Of a stretch of DNA of 64,000 nt, positions 43,504 through 52,846 are shown one piece after another. Source of the stretch: Bog-756 sp963812525 (lineage in GTDB: Bacteria > Actinomycetota > Acidimicrobiia > Acidimicrobiales > RAAP-2); the NCBI GenBank assembly GCA_963812525.1, contig CAWEVL010000009.1:310001-374000 (forward strand), given 5' to 3'. Position 1 is the first letter of the stretch, and every line of letters starts with the position of its first letter. The notes under the pieces were generated by a model that was given only the letters and a program-made list of their open reading frames with translations, ran no database searches and had not been told where the DNA came from. The translations under genes and the position numbers were made by a program.

Positions 43504-44300
43504 CCCTGTTGGCCATCGAGTCGGCCACCGACCTGGTCGGGGTGGCCCTGATCCGGGACGACGGGGCGTCGGCCGAGCGGCTCCATGCCGGGGGGCGGGC
43601 CCACGCCGAGCTGTTGATCCCCTCGGTCGAGGAGGTGTGCGCGGTGTCGGGGTGCACGGTGGCCGACATCGACGTCATCGCCGTGGACATCGGACCCGGC
43701 CTGTTCACCGGCCTCCGGGTGGGCGTGGCCACGGCCAAGGCCCTGGCCCAGGCCCTGTCGATCGGGCTGGTCGGGGTGAGCAGCCTCGACATCCTGGCCG
43801 CCGCCGCCCTCGACAGGGTCGGCGACCGGCCGCCGGGGACCGGGACGCGGACCCCGGTGGTCTCGGTGGTCGACGCCCGACGGGGCGAGGTGTTCGCCGC
43901 CGCCTACCGCTTCGACCGCGCCGACGGCTCCGGGGACCCTGTCGATCCGGGCTCGGTACGGGACGACCGGACCGAGCCGATCACCCCCGCGGCGCTCGAG
44001 GACTGGCTGGTGGCGCTGGCCCGGGCGCACGGCCGGGTCGTGGTGGTGGGCGACGGGGCCGTCCGCTACCACCGGCAGCTGGCCCCCCACCCCGGCCTCG
44101 ACCTGGACGCCGCGGCCGGGCTGGCCGCCCCGCCCCCGTCCACCCTGGCCCGCCTGGCCCTGTCCCGGCTCGGACGGGGGGAGCCCCTGGTGGCCGCGGG
44201 CGACCTGGTCCCCGACTACCGGCGCCCGGCCGACGCCCGCATCAACTGGGAGCAGCGGCCCCCGCCCACGGTCCCGACCGGCGGGGACGGGGTCCGATGA
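43500..44300 (+). CDS. tsaB: tRNA t6A biosynthesis protein TsaB
   Basis: Inactive ASKHA-fold partner of TsaD, 266 aa. LLAIESATDLVGVALIRDDG at the start; AVDIGPGLFTGLRVGVATAK and ALSIGLVGVSSLDILA are family signatures. GTG overlaps tsaE, and the stop overlaps rimI (ATGA). Confidence 0.94.
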   Translation: MTLLAIESATDLVGVALIRDDGASAERLHAGGRAHAELLIPSVEEVCAVSGCTVADIDVIAVDIGPGLFTGLRVGVATAKALAQALSIGLVGVSSLDILAAAALDRVGDRPPGTGTRTPVVSVVDARRGEVFAAAYRFDRADGSGDPVDPGSVRDDRTEPITPAALEDWLVALARAHGRVVVVGDGAVRYHRQLAPHPGLDLDAAAGLAAPPPSTLARLALSRLGRGEPLVAAGDLVPDYRRPADARINWEQRPPPTVPTGGDGVR

Positions 44301-44863
44301 ACAGTGCAGCCGACGCCGTCCGGAGGGAGGAGACCCCGGTCGAGGTGGTCATGGCGCCGATGCGCACCAAGGACCTGCGGGGCGTGCTGCGGATCGAAGA
44401 GGCGGTGTTCCCCCATCCCTGGTCGCACCGGCTCTTCGTCGAGGAGCTCGCCCAACGCACCTCCCGCGCCTACCGGGCCGCGTGGGTGGGTCGGACCCTC
44501 GTGGGCTTCGCCGGCCAGATGTTGATCGACGACGAGTCGCACGTGAACAACATCGCCGTCGACCCCGACTGGCAGGGGCGGGGTCTGGGTGCGGTGATCC
44601 TGGCCGACCTGGTCCGCACGGCCCTGGCCCGGGGCGCCCGCCATCTGACCCTCGAGGTCCGGGTGGGCAACGACCCGGCCGCCGCCCTCTACCAACGCTT
44701 CGGTCTGGCCCCGGTGGGCGTGCGCCGGAACTACTACCCCGAGACCGGTGACGACGCCCTGGTCATGTGGGTCCGGGACATCGACTCGGACGAGTACGCC
44801 GACCGGTTGGCGGCCATCGAGGCCCGACGGGCCCCGGGCCTCGTGGTCACCCGCCGCCGGTGA
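44297..44863 (+). CDS. rimI: Ribosomal protein S18-alanine N-acetyltransferase RimI
   Basis: GNAT acetyltransferase, 188 aa. The acetyl-CoA loop is VNNIAVDPDWQGRGLGAVIL; the RimI-type end NYYPETGDDALVMWV is present. The N terminus has about 20 extra residues and the C terminus about 25 Arg/Ala-rich residues beyond the domain. Position between tsaB and tsaD is the standard one. Confidence 0.94.
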   Translation: MNSAADAVRREETPVEVVMAPMRTKDLRGVLRIEEAVFPHPWSHRLFVEELAQRTSRAYRAAWVGRTLVGFAGQMLIDDESHVNNIAVDPDWQGRGLGAVILADLVRTALARGARHLTLEVRVGNDPAAALYQRFGLAPVGVRRNYYPETGDDALVMWVRDIDSDEYADRLAAIEARRAPGLVVTRRR

Positions 44864-44889
44864 CCTCGGCGCTGACTAGGGTGCCGGGC

Positions 44890-45912
44890 ATGGCCGGCCG
44901 CTCGGTGGTTCGGGTCCTCGGGATCGAGACCTCGTGCGACGAGACGGCGGCCTCGGTGGTGGACGACGGTTCGGTGATCGTCTCCTCGGTGGTGAGCAGC
45001 CAGATCGACCTGCACGCCAGGTACGGCGGGGTGGTGCCCGAGCTCGCCGGACGGGCCCACGTCGAGCTGCTCACCCCGGTGCTGGCCGAGGCCCTGGCCG
45101 ACGCCGGTTCGGACACCTCGGGCACCGGCATCGACGCCGTAGCCGTCACCTACGGTCCCGGCCTGATCGGGTCCCTGCTGGTGGGGGTGGCCGAGGCCAA
45201 GGCCCTCTCGCTGGCCTGGGGCGTCCCCCTCGTGGGGGTCAACCACCTGGAAGCCCACCTCTTCGCCTCGCTCCTGGAGCAGCCCGATCTGGGCTGGCCG
45301 CTGGTGGTGCTCCTGGTCTCCGGTGGCCACACCCTCCTGGTCGAGGTGACCGGGCCCGGTCGCTACCGGCTCATGGGCGGCACCATCGACGACGCCGCCG
45401 GCGAGGCCTTCGACAAGGTGGCCCGCTACCTCGGTCTGGGCTACCCCGGCGGCCCGGCCATCGACCGGATCGCCGGGCAAGGCGACGCCACCGCCTTCGC
45501 CTTCCCCCGTTCCTACCCCGGCGAGGGGTATGACTTCTCGTTCAGCGGGCTCAAGACCTCGGTGGTCAACACCGTGCGCAACCACCCCGACGCCGACACC
45601 GCCGACGTGGCGGCCTCGTTCCGCCAGGCGGTGGTGGACGTCCTGGTCACGAGGGCCCGCCGGGCCGCAGCCGACGTGGGCGCCAAGGCGCTGTGCCTGG
45701 CGGGCGGCGTGGCCGCCAACGCCTTGCTGCGCTCGACGGTGGAGGAGGTGTGCGCGGCCGACGGCAGGGGCGCGTTCCTGCCCAGCCGGGCGCTGTGTAC
45801 CGACAACGCCGCCATGGTGGCCGCGGCCGGCTGGTGGCGGCTCCGCCACGGGGACGTGAGCCCCCTCGGTCTGGGGGCCGACCCGAACCTCCGCCTGGCG
45901 GCCACCACCTGA
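44890..45912 (+). CDS. tsaD: tRNA t6A transferase TsaD
   Basis: Metal-dependent transferase of the t6A complex, 340 aa. VLGIETSCDETAASVVDDGS opens it. The metal site is GVNHLEAHLF (two His), with LLVSGGHTLLVEV and FDFSFSGLKT-like (YDFSFSGLKTSVVN). ATG 44890 is preferred because TAGGGT (44877-44882) lies 7 nt upstream; GTG 44860, overlapping the rimI stop, is the alternative and would add 10 residues. Confidence 0.95.
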   Translation: MAGRSVVRVLGIETSCDETAASVVDDGSVIVSSVVSSQIDLHARYGGVVPELAGRAHVELLTPVLAEALADAGSDTSGTGIDAVAVTYGPGLIGSLLVGVAEAKALSLAWGVPLVGVNHLEAHLFASLLEQPDLGWPLVVLLVSGGHTLLVEVTGPGRYRLMGGTIDDAAGEAFDKVARYLGLGYPGGPAIDRIAGQGDATAFAFPRSYPGEGYDFSFSGLKTSVVNTVRNHPDADTADVAASFRQAVVDVLVTRARRAAADVGAKALCLAGGVAANALLRSTVEEVCAADGRGAFLPSRALCTDNAAMVAAAGWWRLRHGDVSPLGLGADPNLRLAATT

Positions 45913-45968
45913 CCGGGCCGCACCCGACGGTGCCAGAGCGGGGTTCGTCTGGCACTCTCGGGTCGCGG

Positions 45969-46023
45969 TTGCCAAGCCGCCTCGGGGTCGCTACCATTAG
46001 CACTCTCAACGCTCGACTGCTAA
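45969..46023 (+). promoter_or_regulatory. groESL promoter with CIRCE operator
   Basis: Promoter TTGCCA (45969-45974), 17-bp spacer, TACCAT (45992-45997). Overlapping its -10 end is a CIRCE element: TTAGCACTC (45997-46005), 9-bp spacer, GACTGCTAA (46015-46023). It differs from the consensus by one base in the right arm (C for G). CIRCE is the binding site of the HrcA heat-shock repressor, so groES-groEL should be HrcA-controlled. Confidence 0.9.
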
Positions 46024-46048
46024 CGCGTGCCACAGGAGGCCCGAACCC

Positions 46049-46341
46049 ATGAGTCTGCATCCCCTTGACGACCGCATCGTCGTCCGCCCCGGCGAGTCCG
46101 AGGAGACCACCGCTTCCGGCCTGGTCATCCCCGACACCGCCAAAGAGAAGCCCCAGCAGGGCGAAGTGCTCGCCGTCGGACCCGGCCGTCGGGCCGAGGC
46201 CAGCGGGGAGCTCATCCCCCTGGACATCGCCGTCGGCGACACCGTCGTCTACTCCAAGTACGGCGGCACGGAGATCAGCTCCGACGGTGAGGACCTGCTG
46301 ATCCTGTCCAGCCGTGACGTCCTGGCCAAGGTGGGCAAGTA

Positions 46342-46342
<1 letters not shown>
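46049..46342 (+). CDS. groES: Co-chaperonin GroES
   Basis: Lid of the GroEL chamber, 97 aa. HPLDDRIVVRPGESEETTAS opens it; the mobile loop is SEETTASGLVIPDTAKEKPQ; the roof and end read VVYSKYGGTEISSDGEDLLI. ATG with AGGAGG upstream. The stop overlaps the groEL ATG (TAATG). Confidence 0.98.
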
Positions 46343-48003
<1,661 letters not shown>

Positions 48004-48062
48004 GTCCCTCTCCGGCCCCGCCGAGGGCCGGACGCGCCGACGGATGGCGCACTCTGTGGTGT

Positions 48063-48094
48063 AGATCGACCGGGCCTCCGGGCCCGGTCGATCT
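48063..48094 (+). terminator. Terminator of groESL
   Basis: Perfect 14-bp inverted repeat AGATCGACCGGGCC (48063-48076) / GGCCCGGTCGATCT (48081-48094) with tetraloop TCCG, 60 bp after groEL. It is followed by GTGTCC without a T run. The next 160 bp to the minus-strand gene contain nothing I recognise. Confidence 0.75.
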
Positions 48095-48257
48095 GTGTCC
48101 GGGGTGCCGGTACCCGGTGACCAGCGCCGCCGGTTCGCCGCCGGGTGGCCGCCACCCGGACGGTCACACTGGCTCCGGCTCCACCCGTCGCCGGCGGCCG
48201 ACGCCATGACCGGCCGCCACCCGCCCGACCCGACGCGGTCGGCCGTGCGGCACCCCG

Positions 48258-48473
48258 TCAGCGGGCGTCGGGCACGTAGTGGCGTTCGCCGGCCCGATCG
48301 ACCCACACCCGCATGGTCCGCTCGGTCCCGGGGTCCTTGAAGACCTCGTCGGTCGGTGTCCATCCGGGCTGGGGCGCGTCCGACTCACCGTGGCGGCGCA
48401 CGAACAGGCTGATGATCACGGTGACCACCACGGCCACCCCGACCAGCGACAGGATCACCACCACCGGCGGCAC
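48258..48473 (-). CDS. Small single-pass membrane protein, unknown
   Basis: 71 aa. Residues 3-25 (PVVVILSLVGVAVVVTVIIS) form one transmembrane helix, then RRHGESDAPQPGWTPTDEVF and a short C-terminal stretch (RTMRVWVDRAGERHYVPDAR). I do not recognise a family. It starts 31 bp after the YbjQ-like gene and is probably cotranscribed with it. Predicted topology is N-out/C-in because of the Arg pair after the helix. Confidence 0.65.
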   Translation of the reverse strand: MPPVVVILSLVGVAVVVTVIISLFVRRHGESDAPQPGWTPTDEVFKDPGTERTMRVWVDRAGERHYVPDAR

Positions 48474-48504
48474 CCCACCCCCTGGACCGGCCAGGCCGGC
48501 ACCA

Positions 48505-48864
48505 TCAGGTGCGGCTCCCGACGACCACGGCGGTGCCGTAGGCGACGATCTCGGTCAGGCCCTGACCCACCTCCGAGGAGTCGAACCGCATGGAGATGAT
48601 GGCGTTGGCGCCCAGGATGCGGGCGTTCTCGATGAGGCGGTCGAGGGCGTGGCGCCGGCTGTCCTCGACCAGCTTGGTGTACTGCTTCACCTCACCACCG
48701 GCGAGGGCCCGGAAGCCGGCGGTGAACCCCTTGGCCGCCCCCATGGACCGGACGACCACGCCGAAGGTCATGCCCAGACTCTTCTGCACGGCCCACTCGG
48801 GGAACTCGAGCGCCGTGGTGATGGGGAACTGGGAGGCTGCGGCCTGGACTTCGCTGCTTTCCAC
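48505..48864 (-). CDS. YbjQ/UPF0145 family protein
   Basis: 119 aa. The family signature is visible: PEWAVQKSLGMTFGVVVRSM, then LAGGEVKQYTKLVEDSRRHA and ILGANAIISMRFDSSEVGQG, ending EIVAYGTAVVV. YbjQ-fold proteins form ring oligomers; their cellular role is not established. GTG start at 48864 with AGGAG 8 bp upstream; the open frame continues upstream but without homology. Confidence 0.88.
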   Translation of the reverse strand: MESSEVQAAASQFPITTALEFPEWAVQKSLGMTFGVVVRSMGAAKGFTAGFRALAGGEVKQYTKLVEDSRRHALDRLIENARILGANAIISMRFDSSEVGQGLTEIVAYGTAVVVGSRT

Positions 48865-48882
48865 GCTGGGAACTCCTTGTGA

Positions 48883-48920
48883 TCGGGGTGGTCGGGGTGG
48901 TCGGGGTGGTCGGGGAGGGG
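48883..48920 (+). repeat. GGTCGGGGT tandem repeat, G-rich
   Basis: About three and a half copies of the 9-bp unit GGTCGGGGT, then GGGAGGGG. The + strand has five runs of four G within about 36 bases. It lies between the divergent YbjQ-like and Nudix genes. Confidence 0.85.
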
Positions 48921-49085
48921 ATGCGGGCCGCCGGACCCGATCCCGGAATTCTACCGATGCCCCTGGTCGCAGCGTCGGATGGCCCTCACCGGCGGATCGG
49001 GGGTTCCGGGGACCCGGGGGGTGCCCCCATCGGGCCGAAGGCGGTGGCCCGACGTCGGGGGGCGTCGCCCTACTCTGAAGCCGCC

Positions 49086-49895
49086 ATGGATTCCCCTGAT
49101 GCCACCGACACCGCCGGCGCCACCGGCACGACCGCCTCGCCACCCCCCGGCCGACGGACCATCACCCGGCCGGCCCACCACCGGCCGGGCGGTCCGGCGC
49201 CCTGGGCCGGGCTCCCCCCGGAGCGGCGGCGCCAGATCTCCCTCGACCGGGTGCGCGCCGCCCTCGACGAGGACCGGGCCCGGTACGGCCAGACCCGCGA
49301 ACCGTGGCTGACGTTGGCCGGGCAGGCGGCCGAGGGCCGTCCGGCGGCCGTGCTGGTCCCGTTGTTCGAAGAGCGTGACGAGTCCCGGGTGGTGCTGACC
49401 GTCCGGTCGGACCTCCTCCGATCCCATCAGGGTGAAGTGGCCTTCCCCGGGGGCCGGCTGGAGCGCGGTGAGGGGGTGGTGGCGGCTGCCCTCCGGGAGG
49501 CCACCGAGGAGGTGGACCTCGACTCGTCGTTGGTCACGGTGATCGGTCAGCTCACGGCCATGCCCACCGTCTCGTCCAACACGGTGATGACCCCGGTGGT
49601 CGCCGCCCTCGATCGACGCCCCGCCCTCACGGCCAACCCTTCCGAGGTGGAGCGGGTCTTCGACGTGGCCTTGTGCGAGCTGGCGGCTGACGGCGTGTTC
49701 CACGAGGAGTGGTGGTCGGTGCCCGGCCGCCTCGGTCCGTCGGGCCTCCCGGTGGGCGAGTTCCCGGTCTGGTTCTTCGACGTGGCCGGTGAGACGGTGT
49801 GGGGGGCCACGGCCCGCACCCTCATGGAGCTGGTCTGCCTGGTGCTCGGAGTGGGGTTCCCCCCGTCCCTCCGGGACCAGGCCCCGACCGGGTGA
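49086..49895 (+). CDS. Nudix hydrolase, CoA-pyrophosphatase-like
   Basis: 269 aa. The Nudix box is GGRLERGEGVVAAALREATE followed by EVDL. The upstream SHQGEVAFPGG is the extra signature of the NUDT7/NUDT8/YeaB CoA-pyrophosphatase group, which hydrolyses CoA and acyl-CoA to phosphopantetheine products. An N-terminal Pro/Thr-rich stretch of about 45 residues is not conserved. ATG 49086 lies 9 nt after TACTCT and lacks a ribosome-binding site, again leaderless-like. The 174-bp gap to guaB3 has no other feature. Confidence 0.85.
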   Translation: MDSPDATDTAGATGTTASPPPGRRTITRPAHHRPGGPAPWAGLPPERRRQISLDRVRAALDEDRARYGQTREPWLTLAGQAAEGRPAAVLVPLFEERDESRVVLTVRSDLLRSHQGEVAFPGGRLERGEGVVAAALREATEEVDLDSSLVTVIGQLTAMPTVSSNTVMTPVVAALDRRPALTANPSEVERVFDVALCELAADGVFHEEWWSVPGRLGPSGLPVGEFPVWFFDVAGETVWGATARTLMELVCLVLGVGFPPSLRDQAPTG

Positions 49896-50069
49896 CCCCG
49901 CCTCCGGCCCCCGGTCCGGGACGTCGATGAGCGGCCCGGTCCCGGCCGGGGGGGAGCCCAGCGTCCCGGCCCCAGGCGGTATCGTGGGGAGCAGTCGGAT
50001 GGCGCGGTGTCGGAGCGGCCACCGATCGGAGGTGTGGAGAACTGCGACCAGGGTCCGGAGGAACGTCAC

Positions 50070-51233
50070 GTGGCTGAGCTTGAGATTGGCATCTTCAAAT
50101 CGGGTCGGAGGGCCTACGGGTTCGACGACATCGCCATCGTTCCCAGCCGACGGACGCGGGATCCCGAGGACGTCGACATCAGCTGGGAGATCGACGCCTA
50201 CCAGTTCGGTCTCCCGCTCATGGCATCGGCCATGGACGGCGTGGTCAGCCCGGCCACGGCCATCGAGATCGGAAGGCTCGGCGGCCTGGGCGTACTCAAC
50301 CTCGAAGGTCTGTGGACCCGCTACGAGGACCCCACCCCCCTGTTCGACGAGATCCGGGAGCTCCCGGCCGACAAGGCCACCGCCCGGATGCAGCAGATGT
50401 ACGCCGAGCCCGTGCAGCTGGAGCTGGTGACCGAACGCATCAAGGAGATGAAGTCGGCCGGCATCACCACGGCGGCGTCGGTGACGCCCCAGAAGACCGA
50501 GATGTTCGCGACGGCACTGCTCGGTGCCGAGCTGGACCTCCTGGTCATCCAGGGCACGGTGGTCTCCGCCGAGCACGTGTCGAAGACGGTCGAGCCGCTC
50601 AATCTCAAGCGCTTCATCCGCGAGTTCGAGATCCCGGTGATCGTCGGAGGGTGTGCTTCGTACCAGGCCGGCCTCCACCTGATGCGCACCGGTGCGGTCG
50701 GTGTGCTGGTCGGCGTCGGCCCGGGCAACGCCTGTACCACGCGGGGGGTGCTGGGCATCGGGGTGCCCCAGGCCACCGCCATCGCCGACGTGGCCGGGGC
50801 TCGCATGCGCCACCTGGACGAGACCGGGGTGTACTGCCACGTGATCGCCGACGGCGGGATGTCCAAGGGCGGCGACATCGCCAAGGCCGTGGCCTGCGGG
50901 GCCGATGCCGTCATGCTGGGGTCGCCGCTCTCTTCGGCCGTGGAGGCACCGGCCCGCGGCTACCACTGGGGCATGGCCACCTTCCATCCCACCCTGCCCC
51001 GCGGGGCCAGGGTCAAGACCACCACCCGGGGGACCCTGCAGGAGATCCTGCTCGGCCCGGCCCACGAGAACGACGGGCGGATGAACCTGTTCGGGGCCCT
51101 CCGCACCGCCATGGCCACCTGCGGCTACGAGACCGTGAAGGAGTTCCAGAAGGCCGAGGTGATGGTGGCTCCCGCCCTCCAGACCGAGGGCAAGGACCTG
51201 CAGCGCTCGCAGGGCGTCGGCATGGGCCATTGA
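50070..51233 (+). CDS. guaB3: GuaB3 family IMP dehydrogenase-related protein
   Basis: 387 aa, TIM-barrel IMPDH/GMPR family without CBS domains. Opens ELEIGIFKSGRRAYGFDDIA and has the catalytic-loop cysteine in VGPGNACTTRGVLGIGVPQA. IADGGMSKGGDIAKAVACGA is the phosphate site. GuaB3 is typical of actinobacteria, usually beside guaB2 or guaA; its exact reaction has long been unclear, with recent assignments as an IMPDH. No CBS-containing guaB2 is in this window. GTG with GGAGGAAC upstream; the stop overlaps guaA. Confidence 0.9.
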   Translation: MAELEIGIFKSGRRAYGFDDIAIVPSRRTRDPEDVDISWEIDAYQFGLPLMASAMDGVVSPATAIEIGRLGGLGVLNLEGLWTRYEDPTPLFDEIRELPADKATARMQQMYAEPVQLELVTERIKEMKSAGITTAASVTPQKTEMFATALLGAELDLLVIQGTVVSAEHVSKTVEPLNLKRFIREFEIPVIVGGCASYQAGLHLMRTGAVGVLVGVGPGNACTTRGVLGIGVPQATAIADVAGARMRHLDETGVYCHVIADGGMSKGGDIAKAVACGADAVMLGSPLSSAVEAPARGYHWGMATFHPTLPRGARVKTTTRGTLQEILLGPAHENDGRMNLFGALRTAMATCGYETVKEFQKAEVMVAPALQTEGKDLQRSQGVGMGH

Positions 51234-52846
51234 GCCCATCGCCTCCCGACGCCGGTGCGCCCGGTGACGGTCCCATCCTGGTCGTCGACTTCGGTGCCCA
51301 GTACGCGCAACTGATCGCCCGGCGGGTACGCGAGGCTCACGTGTACTCGGAGATCGTGCCCCACACGGCCACCGCCGCCGATCTGGTGGCCCGACGCCCC
51401 TCCGGCATCATCCTCTCGGGAGGCCCCAAGTCGGTCAACGAACTGCCGGCGCCGACCATCGACCCAGCCATCTACCGGGCCGGCATCCCCGTCTTGGGCA
51501 TCTGCTACGGGGCCCAGCTGCTGACCCAGCAGCTGGGTGGCGAGGTGGCCCGGACCGGTCGCGGCGAGTACGGACGGACCCCCCTGACGGTCACCGGGAC
51601 CTCCCCGCTGTTCGTCGACTGGCCGGGCCACGGGGAGGTGTGGATGAGCCACGGCGACGCCATCACCGCGGTGCCCGACGGATTCGTGGCCACGGCCAGC
51701 AGCCCCGATGCCCCGGTGGCCGCCCTCCACGACGTCGAGCGGGCCCTCTACGGGGTCCAGTTCCATCCCGAGGTGGTCCACACCGAGCGCGGTCGCGACC
51801 TGCTCGAACGGTTCCTCTACGACGTCTGCCACTGTCCGCCGTCATGGACCCACACCTCGATCATCGAGTCCCAGGTGGCGGCGGTGCGTGACCAGGTGGG
51901 CTCGTCGCCGGTCCTCTGTGCCCTGTCCGGAGGGGTCGACTCGGCGGTGGCCGCCGCGCTGGTCCACAAGGCCATCGGGGACCAGCTCACGTGCGTCTAC
52001 GTGGACACCGGCCTCATGCGGGCCCACGAGAGCGAACAGGTGGAGGAGACGTTCCGACGTCAGTTCCACATCGACCTGGTCCATGTGAAGGCGGCCGACC
52101 GCTTCTTCGAGGCCCTGGCCGGGGTCACCGATCCCGAGGCCAAGCGCAAGATCATCGGGGAGCTGTTCATCCGGATCTTCGAGGAGGTGGCCCGTGACCT
52201 GGTCGTCGAGCAGCTGGCCCCCCTCGAGGGCGATGGCCCGCCGACCGCCACCGACGAGCCGTCGGGCTACCTGGTCCAGGGCACCCTCTACCCCGACGTG
52301 ATCGAGTCGGGCTCGGACTCCGCCGCCACCATCAAGTCCCACCACAACGTGGGCGGGCTCCCCGACGACCTGGCCTTCGACCTGGTCGAGCCGCTCCGAC
52401 TGCTGTTCAAGGACGAGGTCAGGGCGGTGGGCGAGGAGCTCGGCCTGCCCCACGACATCGTCTGGCGCCAGCCCTTCCCCGGCCCCGGACTGGCCGTGCG
52501 GATCGTCGGGGAGGTGACCCCCGAACGGGCCGACATCCTGCGGGCGGCCGACGCCATCGTGGTGGAGGAGATCCGGCGGGCCGGCCTGTACCGCGACCTG
52601 TGGCAGAGCTTCGCCGTGCTGCCCGCCGTCCGTACCGTGGGTGTGATGGGTGACGGCCGGACCTACGCCTACCCCGTGGTGATTCGCGCCGTCACCAGTG
52701 ACGACGCCATGACCGCCGACTGGGCCCGTCTGCCCTACGACTTGCTGGAGCGCCTCTCCTCGCGGATCATCAACGAGGTGGAGGGCGTCAACCGGGTGGC
52801 TCTCGACATCACGTCCAAGCCCCCCGGCACCATCGAGTGGGAATGA
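51230..52846 (+). CDS. guaA: GMP synthase (glutamine-hydrolysing)
   Basis: Converts XMP to GMP with ATP and glutamine, 538 aa. GATase domain: GICYGAQLLTQQLGGEVART (Cys nucleophile) and GVQFHPEVVHT (His-Glu). PP-loop: LCALSGGVDSAVAAALVHKA. The C-terminal dimerisation domain ends DITSKPPGTIEWE. The only start near the homologous region is TTG 51230, overlapping the guaB3 stop (TTGA). guaB3-guaA therefore act together in guanine nucleotide synthesis. Confidence 0.96.
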   Translation: MSPSPPDAGAPGDGPILVVDFGAQYAQLIARRVREAHVYSEIVPHTATAADLVARRPSGIILSGGPKSVNELPAPTIDPAIYRAGIPVLGICYGAQLLTQQLGGEVARTGRGEYGRTPLTVTGTSPLFVDWPGHGEVWMSHGDAITAVPDGFVATASSPDAPVAALHDVERALYGVQFHPEVVHTERGRDLLERFLYDVCHCPPSWTHTSIIESQVAAVRDQVGSSPVLCALSGGVDSAVAAALVHKAIGDQLTCVYVDTGLMRAHESEQVEETFRRQFHIDLVHVKAADRFFEALAGVTDPEAKRKIIGELFIRIFEEVARDLVVEQLAPLEGDGPPTATDEPSGYLVQGTLYPDVIESGSDSAATIKSHHNVGGLPDDLAFDLVEPLRLLFKDEVRAVGEELGLPHDIVWRQPFPGPGLAVRIVGEVTPERADILRAADAIVVEEIRRAGLYRDLWQSFAVLPAVRTVGVMGDGRTYAYPVVIRAVTSDDAMTADWARLPYDLLERLSSRIINEVEGVNRVALDITSKPPGTIEWE

